From Lachnoclostridium sp. An76 (GTDB lineage: Bacteria; Bacillota; Clostridia; Lachnospirales; Lachnospiraceae): DNA of 64,000 nucleotides. The stretch lies in the NCBI RefSeq assembly GCF_002161355.1, contig NZ_NFHL01000009.1, forward strand, positions 56,380 to 120,379, written 5' to 3'. The position numbers and the translations under genes are program-made. The notes below the pieces were generated by a model, which ran no database searches, was not told where the DNA came from, and saw only the letters and a list, made by a program, of their open reading frames with translations. Within the stretch, counting starts at the first letter, position 1. Each line of letters begins with the position of its first letter. Positions 44,313-52,146 of this stretch are shown here, piece by piece.

Positions 44313-45376
44313 TTCAGACTCTCCTTTAAAATTTCTACAATCTCATCGTGTTCCAGTACCTTGTATCCGCCGGGCATGATCAGCGTCCCGTCCGCAATGC
44401 CTTCGATCATCCCTTCGTCCGCGCCCAGCTCGCTGATATTCATCACAAGCCCAAGCTCCTTCATCCAGCTTTCCATCGCCGCGAGCCCTTCCTGCGCGAC
44501 CTGTTCGTCCGTCTTTCCCTCAGCGTCCACATTCCACACATTGACTGCGAAACGTTTGAACTTCTGCACGCCGTAAGGCAGGATATGACGGTAGTACGGA
44601 AGGGATACCGCTGCCAGCGTCATGCCATGAGTGGCGTTGGTATAAGCACCCACGGACTGCCCGAGCATATGTACCATCCAGTCCGTTGATTTGCCTCTGG
44701 ATACCAGCGTATTCAGCGCCCATGTGGCAGCCCACATCAGGTTGCTCCTCGCCTCGTAATCCTGGGGATCATTGTTGGCGATGCGGCTGGAGTGGATCAC
44801 GGAGCGCATCAGTCCCTCGCTGATATAATCGCTTGTATTGTCATCCTCCCCGGAGAAATACTGTTCGCAGATATGGTTGAAAATGTCGTAAATGCCGGAT
44901 ACCATCTGATAGTGCGGCAGCGTCAGCGTGTATTTCGGGTTCAGTATAGCGAACCTGGGCATGATCTTCTCATCCGCGAACACATGACCGATCTTCTGAT
45001 GGGTGTGCGGGTTCGTGATCACGGCTCCCGCGTTCATCTCTGAGCCGGTCCCCACCATGGTCAGCACGCAGCCCACGGGAAGCGTCTCGCACGTGGGCTC
45101 TTCAAAGCGTACGTAATACTTCTCCCACGGGTCTTCCCCGCAGTGGACTGAGACAGAGACCGCCTTGGCGTAATCGCACACCGAGCCGCCACCCACTGCC
45201 AGCAGCATGTCTACATCATGCTTCCGGGCAATCTCCACGCCCTCGTACAGCTTATCTACCGTGGGGTTCGGCATAACGCCGGAGATCTCCGCCACATTTT
45301 TCCCGTTTTTCTCAAGGATCTCGATTACCTCGTCATAGATCCCGTTGTTCTCTGTCTGGCGCCCCGCGCTTATCAC
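44309..45376 (-). CDS. Iron-containing alcohol dehydrogenase lacking the usual N-terminus
   Basis: The frame has 355 codons from a GTG at 45376. The core is normal: MLLAVGGGSVCDYAKAVSVS, LTMVGTGSEMNAGAVITN, and the metal-binding helices around IYDIFNHICEQYFSG and THGMTLAAVSLPYYRHIL. Enzymes of this family run to about 385 residues and begin with an FxNPTxIxFG strand, which is absent here. About 35 residues are missing, and no ribosome site precedes the GTG. The lost 5' end coincides with a pair of palindromic 18-bp repeats at 45389-45442, so a rearrangement probably removed it. It may be a pseudogene despite its intact core. Confidence 0.75.
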   Translation of the reverse strand: MISAGRQTENNGIYDEVIEILEKNGKNVAEISGVMPNPTVDKLYEGVEIARKHDVDMLLAVGGGSVCDYAKAVSVSVHCGEDPWEKYYVRFEEPTCETLPVGCVLTMVGTGSEMNAGAVITNPHTHQKIGHVFADEKIMPRFAILNPKYTLTLPHYQMVSGIYDIFNHICEQYFSGEDDNTSDYISEGLMRSVIHSSRIANNDPQDYEARSNLMWAATWALNTLVSRGKSTDWMVHMLGQSVGAYTNATHGMTLAAVSLPYYRHILPYGVQKFKRFAVNVWNVDAEGKTDEQVAQEGLAAMESWMKELGLVMNISELGADEGMIEGIADGTLIMPGGYKVLEHDEIVEILKESLK

Positions 45377-45388
45377 ATCAGGGTGCCG

Positions 45389-45442
45389 TATTCTGACGCC
45401 GTGTCAGCAACTTTACTGTAGCGCTATTCTGACACCGTGTCA
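45389..45442. repeat. Pair of 18-bp palindrome-bearing direct repeats, 36 bp apart
   Basis: TATTCTGACGCCGTGTCA (45389-45406) and TATTCTGACACCGTGTCA (45425-45442) differ at one base and start exactly 36 bp apart. The second holds the perfect palindrome TGACACCGTGTCA. They lie just upstream of the truncated dehydrogenase frame. They may be operator sites or REP-like units. Together with the tandem repeat that follows they fill most of the 334-bp gap to the cupin gene. Confidence 0.75.
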
Positions 45443-45521
45443 ATATACAATCCTAAAATTTTCTCTCCCCAATATCAGATTAATGTATTCTTCTTATATC
45501 TCTGGCCGTCGCTGTTTTTTT

Positions 45522-45616
45522 CTGTTCCTGGCTGAGCATCCTGTTCCTGGCTGAGCATCCTGTTCCCGGCTGAGCATCCTGTTCCCGGCTGAGCATTCTG
45601 TTCCCGGCTGATGATC
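45522..45616. repeat. Five-copy 19-bp tandem repeat
   Basis: Five head-to-tail units with consensus CTGTTCCYGGCTGAGCATC start at 45522, 45541, 45560, 45579 and 45598; the last is the most diverged. It is intergenic, without an open frame that crosses it sensibly. This is a typical minisatellite likely to vary between strains. Confidence 0.92.
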
Positions 45617-45656
45617 ACAATACGGCTCAGGCATTATCCGGGATTTGATCTAAGCA

Positions 45657-45686
45657 TTAGACGAATTTCCTTACAGAGGCTATAAT
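45657..45686 (+). promoter_or_regulatory. Promoter of the cupin/CMD unit
   Basis: A perfect TATAAT lies at 45681-45686, 25 bp before the cupin start, with TTAGAC 18 bases upstream as a weak -35 box. The weak -35 suggests an activator may be needed. Confidence 0.55.
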
Positions 45687-45710
45687 GTTTCAATAAAGGA
45701 GGCATTTATC

Positions 45711-46148
45711 ATGAAAATCAAAGATAAAACAACATTTGACAAGGCGAACATATTTGGCCAGGGCGAAGAAAACTCCGCTTTTGCACAGTATTTTACCGGC
45801 AATTCTTATCTGAACCCTCTGACAAAACCAGGGGAGAGTCCCATCTTCCTCGCAAACGTCACTTTCGAGCCGGGCTGCCGCAACAACTGGCACATCCACC
45901 ATGCCAAAACCGGCGGCGGACAGATCCTGATCTGCACAGCCGGGAGCGGCTGGTATCAGGAAGAGGGGAAAGAGCCTGTGAGCCTGGAGCCTGGGACTGT
46001 CATCGTGATCCCGCCGGAAGTAAAGCACTGGCACGGAGCCAAAGCTGACAGCTGGTTCTCCCACATCGCTTTTGAAGTGCCGGGTACGGAGACCGGCAAT
46101 GAATGGCTGGAAGAGGTCGATGACGAGACCTACTCTAAATTACAGTAA
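45711..46148 (+). CDS. Cupin-domain protein paired with a CMD-family protein
   Basis: The 145-residue protein has one cupin barrel. Motif 1 is NNWHIHHAKTGGGQILICTA and motif 2 PGTVIVIPPEVKHWHGAKAD, with the metal-binding histidines of both motifs present. AAAGGAGG precedes the ATG. Proteins of this type are typically encoded next to carboxymuconolactone decarboxylase-like proteins, as here, where the CMD gene follows after 80 bp. The pair may handle reactive small molecules or peroxides; the substrate is not known. Confidence 0.88.
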   Translation: MKIKDKTTFDKANIFGQGEENSAFAQYFTGNSYLNPLTKPGESPIFLANVTFEPGCRNNWHIHHAKTGGGQILICTAGSGWYQEEGKEPVSLEPGTVIVIPPEVKHWHGAKADSWFSHIAFEVPGTETGNEWLEEVDDETYSKLQ

Positions 46149-46228
46149 AAGTCCGGTTTTACGGTTTTGCGCCCGGCGCGAGCTGAACTTGCCGCATATT
46201 TTCAAGACTCACACAGGAGGGATTTACA

Positions 46229-46933
46229 ATGAGAGATTATAAGCTTACAGATCCGGAATTTGCAGAACGGTTTGAACATTTTGCTTTTGACGAAGTTGTC
46301 AATGAAGAGGGACAGCAGCTTGACGGGATCACCCGCCACATGGCTGTTGCAGCCACGCTGATCGGCTGCCAGGGAATCGATGCATTCCGCCTGGAAGTCC
46401 CCCGTGCTCTGGACGCGGGGCTGACTCCGGTAATGCTCAAAGAAATCATCTACCAGGCAGTAGACTATCTGGGGATCGGGCGCGTCCTTCCTTTTCTCGA
46501 CGCGGCAAATGATATCCTCGCTTCCCGAGGCGTCAGTCTTCCGCTAGAAGGCCAGGCCACGACTACGATGGAAGACCGCCTGGAGAAAGGCGCACAGGCA
46601 CAGGCGGACATCTTCGGTGCCCACATGAAGGAAGCCTGGAAAGCAGGACACATCAACCGCTGGCTGGCAGACAACTGCTTCGGCGATTACTACACGCGCA
46701 CCGGGCTTGACTTAAAGCAGCGTGAGATGATCACCTTCTGCTTCCTCGCCGCCCAGGGCGGATGCGAACCGCAGCTCATCGCCCATTCCAAAGGGAATAT
46801 GAATCTGGGCAATGACAAGGATTTCCTCATCCGGGTCGTTTCCCAGTGCCTGCCCTGCATCGGGTATCCGCGAAGCCTGAATGCCATCACATGCATCAAT
46901 AAAGCCGCTGCCGAGATGGAGGGCAATGTGTGA
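46229..46933 (+). CDS. Carboxymuconolactone decarboxylase-family protein with two CMD domains
   Basis: The 234-residue protein holds two CMD folds, the first around TRHMAVAATLIGCQGIDAFRLE with LKEIIYQAVDYLGIGRVLPF, the second around LKQREMITFCFLAAQGGCEPQL with RVVSQCLPCIGYPRSLNAI. The AhpD-type CxxC redox pair is not obvious; a single cysteine follows Gly in each half. ACAGGAGGG precedes the start. It follows the cupin gene and is probably co-transcribed with it. Confidence 0.88.
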   Translation: MRDYKLTDPEFAERFEHFAFDEVVNEEGQQLDGITRHMAVAATLIGCQGIDAFRLEVPRALDAGLTPVMLKEIIYQAVDYLGIGRVLPFLDAANDILASRGVSLPLEGQATTTMEDRLEKGAQAQADIFGAHMKEAWKAGHINRWLADNCFGDYYTRTGLDLKQREMITFCFLAAQGGCEPQLIAHSKGNMNLGNDKDFLIRVVSQCLPCIGYPRSLNAITCINKAAAEMEGNV

Positions 46934-46951
46934 TCCAGAACCGGATCAGAT

Positions 46952-48238
46952 CTATAGATTCTCTATCGCATACAGCGGCAGATTCACCATCCAGTCCTCC
47001 TCGCGGTAATCCGTCATAGACGTTCTTACCGCATAAGGGGGCTGGTATTTTTTGCAGTATGCCTGCAGACTTTTCGCTTTTACATTTTCTTCCGCCTTTA
47101 TCTCCACCGGCGCCACATTTCCTTCTTTCTGTATCAAAAAGTCTATTTCGGTGTGGGAATTGGCAGAGAAATAGTATGGCGTATACTCCGTCTCTGCGAT
47201 GATCTGCTGATAAACATACTGTTCCGTGAGTGCGCCTTTAAATTCTGTAAACAACTGATTTCCTTCTAAAATCGTCCTTGCATCCAGGTCGCTCATTGCT
47301 CCCAAAAGCCCCACGTCCAACAGATAGATCTTAAACGCGCTGAAATCAATATATGCTTTCAGCGGAACCGCCGGCTTTTCCACCCGGTAAACTTTACCGA
47401 TCAGCCCGCAGTCCAGAAGCCACTCGATGGCAAGTTCAAAATCTTTCGCCCTGGCTCCCTGCTTCAAATGACCGAAGAAAAATTTCTTATTTTCTTTCGC
47501 CAGCTGAAGAGGAACAGAGTTCCATACCATACGCAGTCTCGCAAGCTCTGTATCCGGCGTATGCTTGCTGAAATCCTGCTCATAGAGTTCCAGGATCTGC
47601 TTCTGTATTTCCCGGACAGATGTTATATCACCATTCTCCGCATAATCATTGACCGCTTCCGGCATCCCGCCGATGTAATAGTAAAGCTTCAGCCAGTGGA
47701 TATATCGGTCCGCAAATGTTCGTATGATCGTATACGCTTTTTCTTCCAGAAGCTCCGCAAGGCTTTCTTCCCCCATCGCAAGCAGAAATTCATGATATGA
47801 CATCGGATGGATCTCCATTGTTTCTACTTTTCCCACTGGAAATGATACCCCTTCATGGATCGCAACGCCGAGAAGAGAACCTGCCGCGATCACTGCATAT
47901 TCCGGAGCGTTCTCACAGAAATACTTCAATGAAGAGATTGCCTTTGGCGCTTCCTGAACTTCATCAAAAATAATCAGAGTCTCCTCCGGCTGGATCTTTA
48001 CCCCTGTTTCAATGTTGATCATCCGTAAAATCCTGGAAATGTCATAATCGTCTTCAAATATCTGACGCATACGGATGTCGCTGTCAAAGTTGACATAAGC
48101 CACACTTTTAAAACAGTCCGCTCCGAATTGTTTCATAAGCCAGGTTTTCCCGACCTGTCTCGCACCTTTTAAGATCAATGGCTTGCGGTTCCGCTTCGTC
48201 TTCCATTCCTTCAGCTTTTTCATAGCTGTACGCTGCAT
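46952..48238 (-). CDS. AAA-type ATPase with DUF4143 domain
   Basis: The 428-residue protein has Walker A LILKGARQVGKTWLMKQFG near residue 22-40, Walker B TLIIFDEVQEAPKAISSLKY near 87-106, sensor-like AVIAAGSLLGVAIHEG, and the C-terminal DUF4143 nuclease-like region ALTEQYVYQQIIAETEYTPYYF and HTEIDFLIQKEGNVAPVEIK. The last part (EIDFL with PVEIKA) resembles the active-site pattern of restriction-endonuclease-fold proteins. Such ATPases are widespread in bacteria and archaea, often mobile, and of unknown function. AAGGAG precedes the ATG. Its upstream region carries three phased repeats and ends inside a broken hipA. Confidence 0.9.
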   Translation of the reverse strand: MQRTAMKKLKEWKTKRNRKPLILKGARQVGKTWLMKQFGADCFKSVAYVNFDSDIRMRQIFEDDYDISRILRMINIETGVKIQPEETLIIFDEVQEAPKAISSLKYFCENAPEYAVIAAGSLLGVAIHEGVSFPVGKVETMEIHPMSYHEFLLAMGEESLAELLEEKAYTIIRTFADRYIHWLKLYYYIGGMPEAVNDYAENGDITSVREIQKQILELYEQDFSKHTPDTELARLRMVWNSVPLQLAKENKKFFFGHLKQGARAKDFELAIEWLLDCGLIGKVYRVEKPAVPLKAYIDFSAFKIYLLDVGLLGAMSDLDARTILEGNQLFTEFKGALTEQYVYQQIIAETEYTPYYFSANSHTEIDFLIQKEGNVAPVEIKAEENVKAKSLQAYCKKYQPPYAVRTSMTDYREEDWMVNLPLYAIENL

Positions 48239-48271
48239 ATGATCACTCCTTTTACCTCTTTGTTATAGTAT

Positions 48272-48358
48272 TACACTTTTCTGAAGGAATATCAATCGAA
48301 TATATACATTTTTCTGAAGGAATATTCTCTTTTATTCTACATTTTTCTGAAGGAAATC
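48272..48358 (-). repeat. Three direct repeats with exact 33-bp period upstream of the ATPase gene
   Basis: A 21-bp unit (core TACATTTTTCTGAAGGAATA on the plus strand) starts at 48272, 48305 and 48338. Copy 1 has one C for T change and copy 3 differs at its end. Spacers of 12 bp are unrelated. On the minus strand copy 1 lies between a TTGATA box and an AATACT/TACTAT-type -10 box of the ATPase promoter. This is the layout of a cooperative regulator site, with copies about three helical turns apart. Confidence 0.85.
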
Positions 48359-48476
48359 AGCATAAAGGAAGCGTCTCTGCACTGTACTCAAACGCAGCCA
48401 GTCGCCCCTGCCAGAGAGCCATCGTCCCGACGTCACGCCCGTGATATTTAACTTTCAGTCTTTTCGTCTTCTCCAT
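48357..48476 (-). pseudogene. hipA remnant: first 39 codons only
   Basis: An ATG at 48476, overlapping the end of hipB, is preceded by GAGGAG and opens a frame reading KVKYHGRDVGTMALWQGRLA and then AAFEYSAETLPLC before a stop. This is the N-terminus of a HipA-type toxin kinase. The match to HipA ends where the repeat array of the ATPase gene starts, so the rest was lost or displaced when that module arrived. The remaining hipA does not appear elsewhere in the window. Confidence 0.75.
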
Positions 48477-48747
48477 TTATAATCTCCTCAATCGAAAGGA
48501 ACGGAACATGCTCAAACAGTCCTTCCAGTTCATTTTCAAGATCCAGCGCGATCGCGATCTTGGTCAGCGAGATCAGGGAAATCTCACCGCTGCTCTCAAA
48601 CCGCTTCACAGACCCCAGGCTTACTCCTGACTTCTCGCTCAGTCTTTTCTGTGAAATCTTCCTCCTCCGGCGGATGTTGCGGATGCGGGCAGCAATCAGC
48701 TTATCGATCTCTTTTGGTGTTTTGGATAAAAAATTGAAATTATTCAT
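48448..48747 (-). CDS. hipB: HipB-like XRE-family antitoxin/repressor, orphaned
   Basis: The 99-residue protein has an XRE helix-turn-helix near residues 17-70 (IAARIRNIRRRRKISQKRLSEK and SGVSLGSVKRFESSGEIS), followed by a short tail as in HipB. The next frame is a hipA start cut after 39 codons, so the antitoxin has lost its toxin. A long palindromic operator stands upstream (48786-48807), with a second, shorter one over the -10 region. It likely still represses its own promoter. Confidence 0.85.
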   Translation of the reverse strand: MNNFNFLSKTPKEIDKLIAARIRNIRRRRKISQKRLSEKSGVSLGSVKRFESSGEISLISLTKIAIALDLENELEGLFEHVPFLSIEEIINGEDEKTES

Positions 48748-48750
48748 AGA

Positions 48751-48807
48751 TAATATATTAGCTTATTCTATATGATGCATCAAGTTTTGGCTAATATATT
48801 AGCCAAA
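48751..48807 (-). promoter_or_regulatory. hipB promoter with two palindromic operator sites
   Basis: A perfect 22-bp palindrome lies at 48786-48807 (half site TTTGGCTAATA). A related TAATATATTA with one flanking GC half lies at 48751-48760; centres are 41 bp apart, about four helical turns. On the minus strand TTGATG and TAATAT, 17 bp apart, form the promoter, and the shorter site covers the -10 box. This is the expected design for an autoregulated toxin-antitoxin operon. Confidence 0.75.
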
Positions 48808-48928
48808 TTTGTGAAGCCATAAAGAAAGAGACGGAATCATCCGCCTCTTATATCTGCAAAAACTAACCCAAATCCCGTGCCAGGACTCGCAGGCAAGCCT
48901 TAAACTTCTGTAAACAATAATCTGTAGA

Positions 48929-49012
48929 TCAAGCTGTCAAAAATAATCCGAAATAGAACAGCACGATCACAGCCACGACAATCCCTAAAGCGATAAGCAG
49001 TTTTTTCTTCAT
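48929..49012 (-). CDS. 27-residue single-span membrane peptide
   Basis: The frame MKKKLLIALGIVVAVIVLFY and FGLFLTA starts with ATG at 49012 after GAGGAG and ends with TGA at 48929. It is a basic N-terminus followed by one hydrophobic helix. It could be a genuine small membrane peptide, a type I toxin-like peptide, or the leader of a decayed larger gene. It lies directly downstream of the DUF4230-like remnant, in a 500-bp stretch otherwise without intact genes. Confidence 0.5.
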   Translation of the reverse strand: MKKKLLIALGIVVAVIVLFYFGLFLTA

Positions 49013-49036
49013 TTTTTTCTCCTCAGTACTCATTTA

Positions 49037-49264
49037 TTATTTATCTGTAAATACGATCTCATATTCATCCATGAAGTACGCGCCGGCAAAGAATCCGGTA
49101 AGGATTGTCTCTGCATTTGCGCGGGCATTATCGAGAAGCCCGTTCGCTACTGCGTCTTCCTCAGCAGTTTTAACCAGTTCCGCTTCAGCTTCATTGATTT
49201 CATTTAGCGTAATCTCCCGGAATATGCTTTCATCCTCCAGATAAACCTCAAAAGAATCAAATGC
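49037..49264 (-). pseudogene. C-terminal remnant of a DUF4230-like gene
   Basis: The frame is open for about 75 codons from a stop at 49265 and reads AFDSFEVYLEDESIFREITL, later NARANAETILTGFFAGAYFM and EYEIVFTDK. That ending resembles DUF4230 proteins as I recall them. There is no start codon with a ribosome site, and the upstream sequence belongs to another decayed gene. Confidence 0.5.
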
Positions 49265-50054
49265 TCATATCAAGTTTTGTTTCCTCAATAATATAATCTC
49301 CTTGCATGACCTGAATCCCAATTTCAACCTGGGAAATGTCGCTGATATCTTCTATCGAATTTTTCTCAAGATCAGACTGCCACAATTGGATTTTCATTAT
49401 GGCGCTCGAACCGCCCTTTATATTCACAGGAGATATAATACTGTCCATCATATATCCATTTACTGCCAGCGAATCATATACATCTGTAATCGTAATATTT
49501 TCAGATGTCTTATTCTCAACCATGAGCAAAACATACATATCTCCGCTGTATTCCGAATCATCCTCTATAACATCTTTCATTACTATCCGAATACTCTCGG
49601 AATTATATACTTCTTCTCCCTCTTGGCTGAACTCCGATAATTCGGATTCTCCACTGTAATCATAGCAGGATCGCCGATCTTCTCACCTTCCTGATTTTCA
49701 AATTCCATGGTCAAAGTAACTGTTCCCACACTCTGTATTCCATACGCATCCCTCAATCCATCAGCAAGCAGCATCGAAAAGTCCAGATCAAGCGCCGCCC
49801 CAGGCAAAGACATATTCCTTGTACTGGAAGAACGGCGTAGATACATTCCCGCAATGTTCCCCGGCAAAAAGCGGGATCACATGGTCATTCACATCAATCT
49901 CAAAATCATAAGCCACGATAATGTCATTGATGATGGACATGCAGCAGTCCGTACTGCCTGTCTCCCCGATACACCTCATGGCAGAAGTGAATCCCAGGCT
50001 AATCAGCGTCACATCCGTACTGTTGGAAATATTGATCTTACATCTGCGTATTCA
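49257..50054 (-). pseudogene. Frameshifted hypothetical protein gene, fused to phage sequence upstream
   Basis: Three frame segments join into one plausible protein. The first contains CMSIINDIIVAYDFEIDVND and FFQYKEYVFAWGGA before a stop. The second continues PGAALDLDFSMLLADGLRDA and TVTLTMEFENQEGEKIGD. The third continues SEFSQEGEEVYNSESIRIVM and MYVLLMVENKTSENITI to a stop at 49257. Shifts lie near 49800 and 49650. The last segment resembles a family of secreted proteins with a repeated NNT-VNGYM-type domain. The 5' end is missing: reading upstream, the sequence passes at about 50050 into the phage tape measure gene. Confidence 0.6.
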
Positions 50055-51145
50055 CGATGTTCATCCCTCATGGAGCCATCTGCATTGGTCGTTGCAATCG
50101 TTACCTCTCCGATTGCGGATCCGCAGATCGTCACATCCCCGGACAGATTATTCATGATCGTTCTGAGAGAAGTACCTGCCTGGGATCCCTTGATACCGGC
50201 ATTGGCCATCAAACCGATCGCTTCCGCTGTATCCTCCGCAGAGAATCCCAGAGCACCTGCAATCGGAGCGCAATACTTAAAGGTCTCACCCATCATGGAG
50301 ACATTCGTATTCGCGTTACTGGAAGCAGCCGCCAGGATATCCGCAAAATGCCCGGAATCCTTTGCCGTAAGTCCGAACGCTGTCAGAGCATCTGTCACGA
50401 TATCAGAAGTGGTAGCCAGATCCTCACCGGAAGCTGCAGCCAGGTTCATGACACCTTCGATACCGGAAAGCATATCCTCTGTCTTCCAGCCGGCCATCGC
50501 CATATAGTTCATGGCTTCCGCAGCCTCGGATGCAGAGAACTTTGTCTTCTCACCCATCTCACGGGCTTTATCCCTTAAGGCTTCAAGATCAGAGCCAGTC
50601 GCACCGGATACCGCCGCCACCTTGCTCATGGCGGAATCAAAATCAGCGGCAGTCTTCACCGCCGCTGTACCTAATCCCACAACACCCAGAGTCACAGGCA
50701 TGAACTTCTTTCCGACATTGGTAACATTGTCACCAACCGTCTTCAGCTTCTCACCCTTTGCGGCAATCTCCTGAAGTGCAGTACCGGACTGTCTTGCCTG
50801 TTCCTCCAGAGCCTTCAGCTTCTGTTCAGTCTCAACGATCTCACGCTGCAGGCCATCATACTGTTCCTGCGTGATCGTGCCGTCCTTCAATGCCTGCTCA
50901 GCCTGTTCCGCTGCCGTCTTCAAAGTCTCCAGCTTTTCCTTCGTTTCCTTGACGGCATCCCCCAGGAGCCTGTGCTTCTGTGCAAGCAGTTCCGTGTTCC
51001 CCGGATCAAGTTTCAGGAGCTTATCGACATCACGCAGCTGGCTCTGAGTATTTCTGATCTCTGTATTTACGCCCTTCAGGGCTGTCTGTAGTTTGGTGGT
51101 ATCGCCACCGATCTCAACGGTGTTTCCCTGGATCCGTCCAGCCAT
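50009..51145 (-). pseudogene. Phage tail tape measure protein, N-terminal fragment
   Basis: The 378-codon frame starts MAGRIQGNTVEIGGDTTKLQ, with coiled-coil heptads, then the TMP core: KVAAVSGATGSDLEALRDKA, AAEAMNYMAMAGWKTEDMLS, TTSDIVTDALTAFGLTAKDS and AGIKGSQAGTSLRTIMNNLS. Full proteins run to over 700 residues. Here the phage homology stops after TNADGSMRD and the frame ends about 20 codons later in foreign sequence. The fragment shows that a siphophage tail region was once present and has been cut by recombination. Confidence 0.88.
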
Positions 51146-51231
51146 TCATGTCCCTCCTTCCTGATTTTGGGTAAAAGAAAAGAACCGGTCTCCCGATTCT
51201 TCTCAAAAGCATTTCACTTTGTTTATACGCG

Positions 51232-52146
51232 CTATTTGCGCTTTCTTTTTCCTGTATTATCGGATCCGCGGATTTCTTCATGATAAAAATAATCCACGAT
51301 TACCGGATGCCCCTGCGGAACCCTTCCATAAGGCATTTCATTATCCACAAACGGGCAATCATACTTCTCGGCAAGTTTCTCGGCTTTGTTTTCCAGAGCC
51401 TCGAAATAGCTTCTGTTATGCTTGTTATAAATCTCATCATAGAGCGGCACTAAATCAGGATACTCTTCAGCGATATAGTCCATAACGGTATTCTTAAATC
51501 CGCCTCTCAGATTAAGATTCTCCAGCCAAAACAGATCACATTGGTCTTTTACACGTTCAAAGATAGCCTCAAAATCCGTAATGCCCGGAAATACCGGGGA
51601 TACAAAGCATACTGTCCTGATACCGGCGTCATATATCTGCTTCATCGCAGCAATCCTTCGTTCAATGGAAACCGCTGCATCCATATCGTCCTTGAACTTC
51701 TCGTCCAGCGTATTGATCGACCACGATACTGTTACCTGTCCGAGCTCTTTTAGCAGGTCAATATCTCTCACCACAAGGTCGGATTTTGTGCAGATCAGAA
51801 TATCTGCTCCGCTCCCCCGCAGCTGTTCAAGCAGTTTCCTTGTGTTTCCGAACTCTTTTTCCTGCGGATTATACCCGTCTGTCACGGATCCGATCACAAC
51901 GCGCTGTCCGGCATATTTCTCAGGGTGCTTGATTTCAGGCCAGTGCTTGATATCAAGAAATGTTCCCCACTCTTCCGTATGTCCTGTAAACCTTTTCATG
52001 AAAGAAGCGTAACAATACTTGCATGCGTGCGTGCATCCGACATACGGATTCACAGAATACCCTCCCACCGGCAGGTTTGACTTTGTCATGATATTTTTGG
52101 TTTCCACATCCCTTATCAGGATATCTTCCGTTCTCACTTCTTCCAT
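51232..52146 (-). CDS. Radical SAM mobile pair protein B (SPL-like)
   Basis: The 304-residue protein has the radical SAM cluster motif in YVGCTHACKYCYASFMKRFT (C-x3-C-x2-C). It is followed by the TIM-barrel strands GQRVVIGSVTDGYNPQE, GADILICTKSDLVVRDIDLL and QVTVSWSINTLDEKFKDDM. It belongs with the spore-photoproduct-lyase-like group. The start lies inside the 3' end of the gene coding protein A (13-base overlap), the arrangement named radical SAM mobile pair in databases. Substrate unknown; proximity to a redox-type regulator and a cupin suggests that they act on a shared small molecule or nucleic acid lesion. Confidence 0.85.
   Translation of the reverse strand: MEEVRTEDILIRDVETKNIMTKSNLPVGGYSVNPYVGCTHACKYCYASFMKRFTGHTEEWGTFLDIKHWPEIKHPEKYAGQRVVIGSVTDGYNPQEKEFGNTRKLLEQLRGSGADILICTKSDLVVRDIDLLKELGQVTVSWSINTLDEKFKDDMDAAVSIERRIAAMKQIYDAGIRTVCFVSPVFPGITDFEAIFERVKDQCDLFWLENLNLRGGFKNTVMDYIAEEYPDLVPLYDEIYNKHNRSYFEALENKAEKLAEKYDCPFVDNEMPYGRVPQGHPVIVDYFYHEEIRGSDNTGKRKRK

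Noticed and set aside
48272..48358. Regularly spaced repeats with 12-bp spacers, suggestive of a tiny CRISPR array
   Set aside because: Three copies only, spacers far too short, no cas genes, and one copy lies between the -35 and -10 boxes of the ATPase gene. A regulatory array explains it better.
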